NCBI GenBank assembly: GCA_934617425.1
Contig: CAKTUD010000007.1
Location: forward strand, 1 to 64,000
DNA from: an uncultured Eggerthellaceae bacterium
GTDB lineage: Bacteria > Actinomycetota > Coriobacteriia > Coriobacteriales > Eggerthellaceae
Direction: 5' to 3'
DNA: 64,000 nucleotides
Position 1 is the stretch's first letter. Each line of letters starts with the position of its first letter. The translations under genes were made by a program, and so were the position numbers. Of the stretch, positions 27,622 through 37,300 are shown in pieces. The notes under the pieces were generated by a model, which saw only the letters and a list, made by a program, of their open reading frames with translations, ran no database searches and was not told the DNA's origin.

Positions 27622-29232
27622 GTGGCGACACAGGCCGAACAAATCAAATCGCGTCGTACGTTCGCGATCATCTCGCACCCCGACGCGGGCAAAACGACCC
27701 TCACCGAAAAGCTGCTGCTGTACTCGGGCAGCATCCAAACCGCCGGCTCCGTCAAGGGCAAGGCAAGCGCGAAGCACGCCGTTTCCGACTGGATGGACAT
27801 CGAAAAGGAGCGTGGCATCTCCGTCACCTCGTCGGTACTGCAGTTCGAGTTCGATGGTTGCTGCGTGAACATCCTCGACACACCCGGTCACCAAGACTTC
27901 TCCGAAGACACCTACCGCACGCTCATGGCCGCCGACGCCGCCGTGATGGTGATCGATGCCGCCAAAGGCGTCGAAGCGCAAACCAAAAAGCTCTTCAAGG
28001 TGTGCACATTGCGCCATATCCCCATCTTCACCTTCGTGAACAAAATGGACCGCGAAAGCCGCGACCCATTCGAGCTCATGGAGGAGATAGAGACGGTTCT
28101 CGGTATCGGAACCTACCCCATGAACTGGCCCATCGGAAATGGTCGCACGTTCCGTGGCGTGTTCGACCGCCAAACGCGCAACGTCATCGCCTTCGACGGC
28201 GAAGGTCGCGGGAATTCAACCAAAAAGGTCGCTGAGATCGAAGCGCAGCTCGGCGACGCGGCGCTCGACGAGCTTATCGGCGAGGCAAACCACAAAAACC
28301 TGATGGATGACATCGAGCTGCTCGACGGGGCAGGCGACGCGCTCGACCTCGCCGAAGTCGGCGCCGGCAAGCTCTCGCCGGTGTTCTTCGGCTCGGCGCT
28401 CACCAACTTCGGCGTCGAGCCTTTCTTGAAGGAATTCCTGCGCCTCGCACCCTCGCCCTTGCCCTATACCGATCAGCTCTCCGGCGAGCAAGTAGACCCG
28501 CAAAGCGAGAACTTCTCGGGTTTCGTGTTCAAGATCCAAGCAAATATGGACAAGAACCATCGCGACCGCATCGCCTTCGTGCGTATCTGCTCAGGCAAGT
28601 TCGAGCGCGGCATGGAAGCCTACCACATGCAGGGGAAGAAGAAGCTGAAGCTCGCCACCGGAACATCCCTTATGGCCGACGACCGCGCAACGGTCGACGA
28701 GGCCTTCGCCGGAGACATCGTCGGTTTATTCGATCCGGGCATCTTCAGCATCGGCGACACGGTATGCAAGGGCCCACACGTGCAATTCCCGCCCATTCCC
28801 GCGTTCTCGCCCGAGCGCTTCGCCCGCATCACGCAGGTAAACACGCTCAAGCGCAAGCAGTTCGTGAAGGGAATGCACGAACTCGCGCAAGAAGGCGCCG
28901 TACAGATCCTGCGCGAACCGGGTTTCGGCATGGAAAGCATCATCGCAGGCGTCGTCGGCGTATTGCAGCTCGACGTTCTCGAGCAACGCCTGAAAACCGA
29001 ATACAACGTCGAAGTTCGTCGCCAGGGGCTGCCATACACCGAGATCCGTTGGATCGAGAACGACCCCGACGAGATCGATACGTCGCGCTTGAATATCACG
29101 CGCGATACGCTGTTAGTGGAAGACATGCGCGGCAGCCGCTTGCTTTTGTTCACCAACTCATGGAACGTGAATTGGGCAGTTGAGCATAATCCCGATCTGC
29201 GCCTGTCGGAAGTCGGCAACATCGATTTCTAG
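27622..29232 (+). CDS. prfC: Peptide chain release factor 3
   Basis: 536 residues. GTPase motifs SHPDAGKTTLTEK (G1), DTPGHQDF (G3) and NKMDRES (G4) are intact, followed by EF-G-like domain II (FKIQANMDKNHRDRIAFVRI) and RF3-specific domain III (GVVGVLQLDVLEQRLKTEYN). I chose the GTG at 27622 (VATQAEQIKSRRTF) because AAAGGA lies 6 bases upstream; the open frame extends to 27235 over the GGDEF gene end, which is implausible. Recycles RF1/RF2 after termination. Confidence 0.93.
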   Translation: MATQAEQIKSRRTFAIISHPDAGKTTLTEKLLLYSGSIQTAGSVKGKASAKHAVSDWMDIEKERGISVTSSVLQFEFDGCCVNILDTPGHQDFSEDTYRTLMAADAAVMVIDAAKGVEAQTKKLFKVCTLRHIPIFTFVNKMDRESRDPFELMEEIETVLGIGTYPMNWPIGNGRTFRGVFDRQTRNVIAFDGEGRGNSTKKVAEIEAQLGDAALDELIGEANHKNLMDDIELLDGAGDALDLAEVGAGKLSPVFFGSALTNFGVEPFLKEFLRLAPSPLPYTDQLSGEQVDPQSENFSGFVFKIQANMDKNHRDRIAFVRICSGKFERGMEAYHMQGKKKLKLATGTSLMADDRATVDEAFAGDIVGLFDPGIFSIGDTVCKGPHVQFPPIPAFSPERFARITQVNTLKRKQFVKGMHELAQEGAVQILREPGFGMESIIAGVVGVLQLDVLEQRLKTEYNVEVRRQGLPYTEIRWIENDPDEIDTSRLNITRDTLLVEDMRGSRLLLFTNSWNVNWAVEHNPDLRLSEVGNIDF

Positions 29233-29319
29233 CAGGAGACCATATGAAGCCGAGCGCTTCGATTAGGGCCGTTTGCGAAACCCCGTCGACTCGAAGCCCG
29301 CTGCATGCGGCGGGTCCGT

Positions 29320-29742
29320 TTAACTGCGCTTGCGATATTCGCGAATGCGTTGCGACAAAGATGCAAGCTCGCTTGCATCTTTGTCGTCTAAGCGCTCGAG
29401 CTCTCCCATGAAGTGCGCCAGCGTATCGTTTTGCTTCGCCTTCAGCCGCGCGTTGCAATAACTTGCAGCCACGCCGGTAACCATGGCGATATAGAAAATG
29501 CTCACGATGCTCAGTACCACCGTCACGATGCGGGCGACAGGCCCATCGGCGACGATGTCGCCGAAGCCGATGGTGGATACCGCCTGAAAGCTGAACCACA
29601 TGCCGTCGCCGAGCGAATTCGCAGCGGAATCACCCTGCCACACGATCACGGAGCAGACGAAGAATACTACAAAGAAAACGCACGTCATCGTGCCGAAACC
29701 CGCTTGCCTCAAGATGTCAACCAGCGTCCTGAGCTTAACCAT
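29320..29742 (-). CDS. Two-helix potassium channel protein
   Basis: 140 residues with two membrane helices flanking a pore loop with the selectivity filter TIGFGD (FQAVSTIGFGDIVADGP). A cytoplasmic coiled-coil-like tail (LERLDDKDASELASLSQRIR) follows, without an RCK/TrkA domain. It starts 5 bases after the ClC gene and is probably co-transcribed with it. Tail codons contain a perfect 16-bp-arm palindrome. Confidence 0.88.
   Translation of the reverse strand: MVKLRTLVDILRQAGFGTMTCVFFVVFFVCSVIVWQGDSAANSLGDGMWFSFQAVSTIGFGDIVADGPVARIVTVVLSIVSIFYIAMVTGVAASYCNARLKAKQNDTLAHFMGELERLDDKDASELASLSQRIREYRKRS
29353..29386. repeat. Perfect palindrome inside the K+ channel gene
   Basis: CGACAAAGATGCAAGC (29353-29368) and its exact complement (29371-29386) are separated by only two bases. 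The sequence encodes part of the channel's C-terminal tail, 34 bases from the stop codon. Followed by no U-run within the coding strand. Confidence 0.7.
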
Positions 29743-29747
29743 GGTTA

Positions 29748-31052
29748 CTACCCCTCTTTCTTATCGCGCGAAACAAGAGAAGCCGCGCTCGAGCCGATGA
29801 CGGCGCAGACGAGCATGACCACCACGCCGCGCAAGGGAAAGCACATAACCAGCAGCAGCGCGGCCATGATGGGCTGCCCCATAACCGCGCCCATGGCAGA
29901 CGAGGTGCAGCACGCCACGCAGAAAACGGGGTCGGCACCAGAAAACAGCGCCAAGCCGTAGCCGAGGCTTATCCCCGAGAAAATCACCGGGAAAAAATGC
30001 CCACCATGCCAGCCGAGGTTTATGCACAGCGGCGTGACCGCGGCCTTCACGAAGCCCGTCGCTACGAGAACCGCCGCCGGCAAGGTAACGTATTGCGTCA
30101 TCAACATGTTCGCCTGCGCCTCGCCCGCGAACATCGTGTATGGCAAGAACATGCCGCACAACGCCAAGATCAAACCAGCAAGCAGGGATTTCGCTACCGA
30201 GTGCGCACCGATGCGCTTGGAAAGCGCCGCCGTTGCAGAATCGCTCGCGCGGAAAAGGCACCCGCACAGCGAACCCGCCAAAGCAAGGGGGACCAGCCAT
30301 GCAAGCTCGTATTTGCCGACATCGGCCGAATCGAAGCGCGGCACACCGCCTTGTGATCCCAACAAATCCCCCAAGCCGACGAAAGCAGCCAACGCACCGG
30401 TAATGGCGCACAGATACACGACGGTCTTCTGGGTCTTCGGCAGCGTGATGTCGATATCGCCCACCTGATCCTTGCCATCGGCTGTACCTGCAAGCGGCGC
30501 AGCGAAACCGTAGAGCGGAGCTGTGAACAAAGCCGTGAGCGCCGCTTGCGTGCCGACCGTGGTCATCGAGCGGAAATCTGCCCCGAAATGACGCATGCGG
30601 TCGCCGACCCACGTGCAAAGTCCCGCGATGACTCCGGTAAGACCAGCCTCGGGCCCGACGCTTGCACCGAACAACAGCGGTAAAAGCGCAGCAATGGAAC
30701 GCTTCCCGAGATGATCGTACTCGTAGCGGCCGCTCGACTTCACCTTGCCCATGACCACGTTCAGATCTTCAGGCGCGAAACCAACATGCTTGTCATAGAG
30801 TCCTATCGCCAAACCGCCCAGCAAGCAAACGATGAGCGGATACGCCACGAAGCCGAAATGACCGGCATCGATCCCTGGCAAAACGCCACCGAGGAAGGCG
30901 CCGAGCAAGTGCGGCAACGTATCCCATATGAATTCGATGCCTAAATCCATTAAGAAGAAAAACATCCGCACGAACGCGCCCGCAAGCGCACCGGTCACGA
31001 TAACGCAGCCGATGAACAGCATGCGATTCATCGGCTTAGCGATTGTCCCCAT
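29748..31052 (-). CDS. ClC-family chloride channel/antiporter
   Basis: 434 residues with 10-12 helices. ClC landmarks are GASVGPEAGLTGVIAG (GxEGP-like loop) and GWHGGHFFPVIFSG (GxFxP-like loop, with an extra aromatic residue), and a late SAMGAVMGQP helix. The gating Glu of the second motif is present as PEAG. The start at 31052 has AAAGGCGGAG upstream. Co-oriented with the K+ channel 5 bases on; together they could balance charge during acid or osmotic stress. Transported ion (Cl- or F-) not certain. Confidence 0.87.
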   Translation of the reverse strand: MGTIAKPMNRMLFIGCVIVTGALAGAFVRMFFFLMDLGIEFIWDTLPHLLGAFLGGVLPGIDAGHFGFVAYPLIVCLLGGLAIGLYDKHVGFAPEDLNVVMGKVKSSGRYEYDHLGKRSIAALLPLLFGASVGPEAGLTGVIAGLCTWVGDRMRHFGADFRSMTTVGTQAALTALFTAPLYGFAAPLAGTADGKDQVGDIDITLPKTQKTVVYLCAITGALAAFVGLGDLLGSQGGVPRFDSADVGKYELAWLVPLALAGSLCGCLFRASDSATAALSKRIGAHSVAKSLLAGLILALCGMFLPYTMFAGEAQANMLMTQYVTLPAAVLVATGFVKAAVTPLCINLGWHGGHFFPVIFSGISLGYGLALFSGADPVFCVACCTSSAMGAVMGQPIMAALLLVMCFPLRGVVVMLVCAVIGSSAASLVSRDKKEG

Positions 31053-31120
31053 CCGCTCCGCCTTTCTTCGATTAAGCCAACAACGCCACACGCATCACGT
31101 AGCTTGCCCGGTAGAAACGC

Positions 31121-31717
31121 CTAACGCTCACCGGGCTTCAAAACCAAACTCTGAATCATCTCCGACACGTATTCGACAGAATCGATGCAATCGCGGCTGA
31201 TCCAGTATTCGATCATCGCCACCAAACCTTTCATGAAGAACGCCATAAGGTAGCCCCTATCGATTTCCGGCACCTCGAATCTATCGAGAACAGGGGTTAT
31301 CACAAGCGCGAGCATGTCTTCGTATGGCTTTTCGAGTTGTAGTTCCCTCGATCGCATAAGCACCGTCGAAAACAACCGTTTGTTCGCCTCGATGTAGCGT
31401 AAATACGGCTCAAGAAACTCGGCTGTAACGAAATACAGCTCTTCTTTTGGCGCATCACCATCGATGCGCGACATAACCGCTTTCGCATCGACTCCCTGCA
31501 TCTCGTCAAGGAATCTCTTGATCATGAACTCGACCGTTTCCTGCAAAAGATCGTTGATGGTTTCATAATGCAAATAGAACGTCGAGCGGTTCACGCCGGC
31601 AAGCTCGCAGATCTCCTTCACCGTTATGAACTCAAGATCTTTGTCGGCAAGCAATCGCAGCAACGCCTCGTCCATAAGCGCGGCTGTTTCAAAATATCTC
31701 GATTGCCTGCCGACCAT
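31121..31717 (-). CDS. TetR-family transcriptional regulator
   Basis: 198 residues. N-terminal HTH: LEFITVKEICELAGVNRSTF-YLHYETINDLL, typical of TetR (AcrR-like), followed by an all-helical ligand domain ending in a stretch with MAFFMKGLVAMIEYWI, which resembles the TetR_C_33/DhaS-type domain. Start at 31717 has GAAAGGTG upstream. Lies 68 bases upstream of the ClC gene on the same strand, so it may control that operon. Confidence 0.88.
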   Translation of the reverse strand: MVGRQSRYFETAALMDEALLRLLADKDLEFITVKEICELAGVNRSTFYLHYETINDLLQETVEFMIKRFLDEMQGVDAKAVMSRIDGDAPKEELYFVTAEFLEPYLRYIEANKRLFSTVLMRSRELQLEKPYEDMLALVITPVLDRFEVPEIDRGYLMAFFMKGLVAMIEYWISRDCIDSVEYVSEMIQSLVLKPGER

Positions 31718-31873
31718 AACCAGCACCTTTCGTCGATTGGATCGATTATCGCAGAGCCCATCGATTTTGCCAAACAAAGCAGTGGGCCCCTGCGCCTTGC
31801 CATTGGCATCGGCATACAGAGGCTCGCTGAAAACGCATTGACGATAAAAGAAGGCTCACAGAAAGGGACGCGA

Positions 31874-32224
31874 CTATCCACTGATCTCGCGCGCAAGGCG
31901 AATGATGTCGTTGGCATACTTGCGTTTGCCGTTTTCGAGAAGACGCCTGTACGCAGGGTAGTTGACGCTGCAGCCAATCATGCCTAAAACGCCGACGACG
32001 ATGCCGGCAACGAAGGAGACAGTCGAACCGCCACCGATCACGCCCATGGCAAGGCACATTCCCGTACCGAACACCAAGCACGACACCACACCGAACGAAT
32101 AGGCGAATATGTTGGCGGGAAGCTTTGCCTTCCTGTCAAGCTTGCGGAGGGCAACCACTTTCGAGGTGTCCTTGGGAGCGTATTCGTTAGCTATATGCTC
32201 GGCGTAGATCTTGTCAGTGTTCAT
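31874..32224 (-). CDS. Small two-helix membrane protein of unknown function
   Basis: 116 residues: soluble N-terminal part (MNTDKIYAEHIANEYAPKDT), two long hydrophobic segments around residues 38-85 separated by GVIGGGS, and a basic C-terminal tail. The start at 32224 has AAAGGGC upstream. I do not recognise a named family; similar small proteins accompany stress genes in many Firmicutes. Confidence 0.75.
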   Translation of the reverse strand: MNTDKIYAEHIANEYAPKDTSKVVALRKLDRKAKLPANIFAYSFGVVSCLVFGTGMCLAMGVIGGGSTVSFVAGIVVGVLGMIGCSVNYPAYRRLLENGKRKYANDIIRLAREISG

Positions 32225-32561
32225 GATGATGCCCTTTCGTTTGCGCCCAAGCGATACCGCAGCGTCCACCGATTCGAATCCCTTCGATCTGCGTCGCTCG
32301 CGTTTTTCCACATCGCATGCCGTTCTCGATACCATCATTGAAACGAAACCCGCTCATTCTTTGAACAACACAACACACCGCCTCTGTTGGTTTTCGCAAG
32401 CCCCGTGAACGCGGCGAGGAACCTAATGCGAGTATCCGATTCCGAAATGAAAAACCGGCCGGCTTCGAACATCTCGAAGCCGTGCCGGCTAGATAAGACC
32501 TCAACCGATTGCAGATACCGGCACTTGCAATCGGACGGTGTGCGCAAGGCGAAAGACGCTA
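32225..32561. other. Intergenic region with no gene
   Basis: 337 bases between the small membrane protein and rubrerythrin, both on the minus strand. It contains the rubrerythrin terminator (32455-32488) and, presumably, the promoter of the small membrane protein gene. A GATTCGAATC box at 32271-32280 looks like a tRNA T-loop but no tRNA can be folded around it. Confidence 0.6.
32455..32488 (-). terminator. Intrinsic terminator of the rubrerythrin gene
   Basis: Arms 32455-32468 and 32474-32488 (core CGGCTTCGA / TCGAAGCCG, one bulge, then GGCCGG) close a 5-base loop. On the minus strand the stem is followed directly by TTTTTC. It is 75 bases past the rubrerythrin stop. Confidence 0.8.
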
Positions 32562-33098
32562 CTAGAAGTTTTCTGCCGTGATCTCGAAATAGGCCTGCGG
32601 ATGATCGCATACGGGGCACACGTCGGGAGCCTTCGTGCCAACGACGATATGACCGCAATTGCGGCACTCCCACACCTTCACTTCGCTCTTCTCGAAAACG
32701 GCAGCAGTCTCGACATTCTCCAGCAAGGCGCGATAGCGCTCTTCGTGGTGCTTCTCGATAGCGCCAACCTGGCGAAACTTCTCGGCAAGTTCGGGGAAAC
32801 CCTCTTCGTCGGCGGTCTTCGCAAAGCCCTCGTACATATCGGTCCACTCAAAGTTCTCGCCATCGGCAGCAGCGGCCAAATTCTTTGCCGTATCACCGAT
32901 GCCGGAAAGCTCGCGCAGCCACATCTTTGCGTGATAACGCTCGTTGGCGGCAGTTTTCTGAAAGATTTCGGAAATCTGCTCGAAGCCTTCCTTCTTCGCG
33001 GTGCTTGCGAAATAGGTGTATTTGTTGGTTGCCTGCGACTCACCCGCAAATGCGGCTTGCAGGTTCTTCTCGGTTTGGGTTCCTGCGTATTTGGTCAT
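32562..33098 (-). CDS. rbr: Rubrerythrin
   Basis: 178 residues: four-helix ferritin-like diiron domain with ExxH-type ligands (ESQATNKYTYFA, ANERYHAKMW, AIEKHHEERYRALL) and a C-terminal rubredoxin-like Fe(SCys)4 domain (ECRNCGHIVVG, CPVCDHPQAYFE). Reduces H2O2 in anaerobes, taking electrons from rubredoxin or flavodiiron systems. The start at 33098 (MTKYAGTQTEKNLQ) is the family start; the longer frame is not plausible. Own terminator downstream. Confidence 0.95.
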   Translation of the reverse strand: MTKYAGTQTEKNLQAAFAGESQATNKYTYFASTAKKEGFEQISEIFQKTAANERYHAKMWLRELSGIGDTAKNLAAAADGENFEWTDMYEGFAKTADEEGFPELAEKFRQVGAIEKHHEERYRALLENVETAAVFEKSEVKVWECRNCGHIVVGTKAPDVCPVCDHPQAYFEITAENF

Positions 33099-33248
33099 GA
33101 TCCATCCCCTCTCAAGACAGATTTTCCACGCCTTGTCGGCGCTCCTCACCAAAATGGTATGTGTCCGCTTGCCCGCATGCAAACAAATTTTAGGCAACAG
33201 ATAACCTATACTTCTCGCTAAAGCTAACAACGAAAAGGAAATCGAAAT

Positions 33249-33782
33249 ATGAACATCACCGTCTATCTTGGCGCCAACCAAGGAAACGACCCCGCTCTAA
33301 AGCAAGCCGTGGTGGAACTTGCCGAATGGGTAGCGAAAAGCGGCAATACCTTGGTGTACGGCGGGTCGAAAACGGGCCTGATGGGCGTGCTCGGAATCAG
33401 CGCGCTCGAGGCAGGCGGAACCGTGGTCGGCGTCGAACCGGAATTCTTCATGGAGCGTGATCAGCAGCTTGACACCTTAACCCAGCTCATCGTCACCGAA
33501 ACGATAGCGGAGCGCAAAACCAAGATGATCGAGCTCGGCGACGCTTTCATAGCTCTCCCCGGCGGCACCGGTACGCTCGAGGAAATCGCCGAGGTGATGT
33601 CGAAGGTGTCTCTCAAACAGATAGACGCGCCGTGCATCCTCTACAACCTAAACGGCTACTACGATCATCTCAAAGCGTTGCTTGAGCATATGAAGGAGGA
33701 AGGCCTCTCGCCCGACGAGCGCCAACAGGGTATCTTCTTCGCTGACAACTTACAGCAGATCGAAGCGATCTTAAAGGATTAA
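33249..33782 (+). CDS. LOG-family protein (TIGR00730, nucleoside 5'-monophosphate phosphoribohydrolase)
   Basis: 177 residues with the two family motifs: VYGGSKTGLMGVLG (GGxxxGxMG type) and ALPGGTGTLEEIAEVM (PGGxGTxxE). Enzymes of this family hydrolyse cytokinin-type or purine nucleoside monophosphates to free base and ribose 5-phosphate; old annotations as lysine decarboxylase are wrong. AAAAGGAAA lies just before the ATG. Ends 4 bases before the convergent TetR gene. Confidence 0.9.
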   Translation: MNITVYLGANQGNDPALKQAVVELAEWVAKSGNTLVYGGSKTGLMGVLGISALEAGGTVVGVEPEFFMERDQQLDTLTQLIVTETIAERKTKMIELGDAFIALPGGTGTLEEIAEVMSKVSLKQIDAPCILYNLNGYYDHLKALLEHMKEEGLSPDERQQGIFFADNLQQIEAILKD

Positions 33783-33785
33783 ACG

Positions 33786-34355
33786 TTACCGGTATTTCTC
33801 GTACATCATCAGGCATGTTTCGCCAATGAGCCTGATTTGCGATTGCAGATACTCTTCTTCCTCGAACATCGCATAATGCACGCTAGCGCGCACAAACGAG
33901 AAGATCAGAGGCTGGAGAACCTGCCACGGGATGCCGATGGCAGGTTCGAGCTGTTTGGCATATTCGGTATAGCGCGCCTCGACTCCGCGAAAGAACGCCT
34001 TCCCTTCTTCGCGATACTTGGGCGAAGTATATACCTGGTACATGAAGCGGTATTTCTTGCCGTGGTTCTTTGCAGTCCAATAGGGAACCTCACGCAGAAA
34101 ACGTGCTACATCGTCGAGATCCTTCGGCGCAAGCGCCATGAACTCGTCCTCCACCTTGGCCATGCAATAGCCCGTCGATTCCACCACCAGCTGATCGAAG
34201 CTGTCGAAATAGGTGTAGATGTTGCTTGGGGTGATGCCGGCGGCCTTCGCAAGCTGGCGCATGCCGGTCTCGGCCAAGCCGTTGTCGCAAAAGCACTCGA
34301 AACACTTGACCATAATCTCCTGCTTGCGCTGCTGGCGCTGTTCTTCCGTGCGCAT
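33786..34355 (-). CDS. TetR-family regulator, likely repressor of the adhesin operon
   Basis: 189 residues. HTH at residues 15-55: CFCDNGLAETGMRQLAKAAG and ITPSNIYTYFDSFDQLV. The helical C-terminal domain carries the ligand pocket, no family match. It starts 14 bases after the stop of the giant surface protein gene, on the same strand, so both share one promoter. A palindrome of TetR-operator type lies at that promoter (38338-38353), which implies autoregulation of the whole unit. Confidence 0.88.
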   Translation of the reverse strand: MRTEEQRQQRKQEIMVKCFECFCDNGLAETGMRQLAKAAGITPSNIYTYFDSFDQLVVESTGYCMAKVEDEFMALAPKDLDDVARFLREVPYWTAKNHGKKYRFMYQVYTSPKYREEGKAFFRGVEARYTEYAKQLEPAIGIPWQVLQPLIFSFVRASVHYAMFEEEEYLQSQIRLIGETCLMMYEKYR

Positions 34356-34369
34356 CCGAACCTCGCTGA

Positions 34370-37300
34370 CTACAACCTTTTGCGGATCACGACAATCACC
34401 ATGCTAACACTAGCAGCGATAACCGCAAAAGCAAGTATCGGGCAGGCCAAAGAATCGCCCGTGTTCACAAGAGCTTGCGCGTCGTTGTCGTCTCCATCCG
34501 TATTGTCCTCGGCATCGCAAGGGTCAACCGACGTCGGAGCCGGCGTGGGAAGCGCCTTCCACTGCGCATACAGCACGACCGTCGCATAAGCATCAGCCAA
34601 ATCAATCACATCGGCTGCGTCGCCGTAAGATGCACCCGAGCCGTCGGCAGCCGTGTTCCAACCAGCAAACTCGTAGCCGTCACGCCAGAAATCGCACGCT
34701 TCGATCCGGTCGGCAGCGTGCGTGGGGATCACCTGCTCGTCCATCTCCCCCGCACCTCCGTTCGCATCGAAGGCGACGGTATAGCGATCGCGCTCCCACT
34801 GCGCCCAGAGCGTCACCACGCCATCCTTTTGCGCAGTAAGATCCTGCACGCAAGCTTCGTCTTCGTAAGACATGCCCGATCCATCGGCTTCGGTGTTCCA
34901 ACCGATGAAGCGGTGATCTTTCATGGTCATCTTCGATTTCTCGAGATTAGAAGGCTGGCCGAAGAACATCTTCTGGAATCCCATATAGCCCACATTGCCG
35001 CCGTTGCCATTGAATTCGACCCAGTAAGCATCAGGTTCCCATTGGGCATACAGGTCGACCGTGGCGTCAGTCTCCGTCGTTAGGCTCTGCCCTATCATCT
35101 CGCCATCGGAAAACGTCGTGCCATCCCATGCGGTCGTGCTCGTCCAGCAAGCAAAGCTATGGTGTTCCCGCGTAAAAGAGTTTGCGGAAAGCGCCTTGGC
35201 CTCGCCGATCGCAAAATCCTGTGAAGGCATATCGCCCGCTCCGCCGTTTGCATGGAAGATAACCCGATAATGCCCAGGGCCACCCAGGGATTTAACAGTG
35301 GTTTGCCCATTCACCGTGATAGTCTGATTGGGAAGGGACGAGTCGCCGTTTTCCCAAGTGGGATCGCATCCTGTTGCCACATACCCGATAAAAGCGCAAC
35401 TGCGCTTGACGTCGGAGCGAAGTTGGAGCGTCGACCCAACCAAAACATCGCTTACCATCTGCGTGCGACCGCCTTGCGCAAGAAAATAGGTATCGCATTC
35501 GTCGCAACCCTCGACTTTCACGGTGCAATAGTCAAGATAGATAGCCGCAATCCCGCTTATCCCCACTTCTGCGGTTTTGCCTGTCGGCTCGCCGTCTCTG
35601 GTAAGAGAGTAAACACCGTACGGCACATCGTTGCACTGGTAAATACCCGCCTTCGAAGTCTCGACGAAGGTACCGCCAATCATGCCCTCCTGACCACCTT
35701 CTACAGTGCTGGCAGCGTCGAGCGTTTCCAACTTCAGTCTGCTGGCAAGACCCGATACCGCTTCGCCATCGTTTGTGACGGCAACCGTCACCGTGCCGAT
35801 TTGGACCCACGACGCCATAAGCGTCTTGGGGATAAGCTCGCCGTCGGCCCCAACAGTGCAGAGGTTACACACGAGTGCCTTGTCTTGATAAAGCGCCCCG
35901 ATGCTGTTTTTCACCGTCCACCCGGTGAACTCGTAACCGTATCGCGGCGTGAACCGATACTCTTCCAACCGCGCCGGCTGATCGAAGACGAATTCCTGCC
36001 GATAATCGTCTCCCCAACCATACGTATCGGTAGTGAAGGATACCGTATAGGTCTTAGCGCACCAGCACGCATACAGTCGTGCAACGCCTGAAGAATCGAT
36101 ATCGAGATCGTTTACCTCCTCACCCGGAGCATATCGCCTCCCCGAGCCATCGGCAGCTGTATTCCAGCCGATGAAGTCGTAGCCTGGCAAGCTGTACCCG
36201 CAAGAATCAGCGGTAAACGGCTGACCGTAAGTCAATCCCGTTTTCTCATCCATGAAGCCCGAGGCCACAGTGCTCGCATCGGTGGGCACATTTTGCTCGT
36301 AACGCAGCGAGTACGTATCGCCGAGCCATTGGGCATAAAGCTCGCAGCTGCCGCCGTTTACGGCCCATCGGCCATCCTCGTCGGTATAGCTGGTATTCGC
36401 TTTGAGCACGCCGTGCGAATCGGCAACCAGGCTGTTGCCATCTTTATCGCTGGCAAAACCAATCAGCGTATAACCTTTGCGCACGGGCGCAATCATGTCG
36501 TCCAGGACTGTTTTCCCGCGGGATACCGTGGCAGACCCATCGGCTTCGCCGTCGCCGTTGGCCTTAAGCGTTATGCGGCTCACCGGATAAAGAGAACCGT
36601 TGTTCCCCGCAGCAACCGAACCCGCAAAAACATCCCCTTGTTGGATGGTTGCACCATCGATAGTCGCGTTTTTCGGCAGCCACAGATAAATCTGACCTTC
36701 GTTGCCGGTGAGCACATCGTTTACACCATAAGCAGGGTCAGCGCCCGTCGTTTTGAGCGAAGCAACCGCTACGTTCTTTTCGGCTCCAAACAGCCGCACG
36801 CGGCTGAGCGCAAGTTCGTCACCCTTTTGATTCACCACAGGAGAATCGACAACGGTATTCACCGAACCGCCGATGATGCTGATCGAGCAATCCTTGTTGC
36901 CGCTTCCTATATGGCTCGAGCCGTCGGCAGCCGTGATCACCGTGCCGCCGCTTATGGCCACCTTTGTCGAACCGCCTTTCGACGTGACGCCGTTTTTGCC
37001 TCCGCCGCCGATGGCGAACCCGCTTTTGGCGACAGCGCCAACGCGCCCGCCGCTTATCGTGACGCTCGTCGCACCGTCTCCCGACTTTGTGCTCCCGATC
37101 GCTGCACCTGTCGAGATAAGGCCTTCGGCCGTGGCGGTTACTTCGCCACCGGAGATGACGATATTCGTACCCGTACCATAAAAGCTGCCACCTCCGCCGC
37201 CTATGGCGCAAGCGTTCATCTTGCCACCCACGGCCGAAACCTTGCCGCCCGCTATCTTTATGTTATAGGCGTTGCCTTCCCAACCGCCGCCGACGCCGGC

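Noticed and set aside
29254..29420. Short ORF after prfC starting ATGAAGCCGAGC
   Set aside because: It has a ribosome binding site-like AGGAGA, but it runs antisense into the K+ channel gene and encodes a low-complexity peptide.
32271..32280. GATTCGAATC, similar to a tRNA T-loop
   Set aside because: No acceptor, D or anticodon stems can be formed around it.
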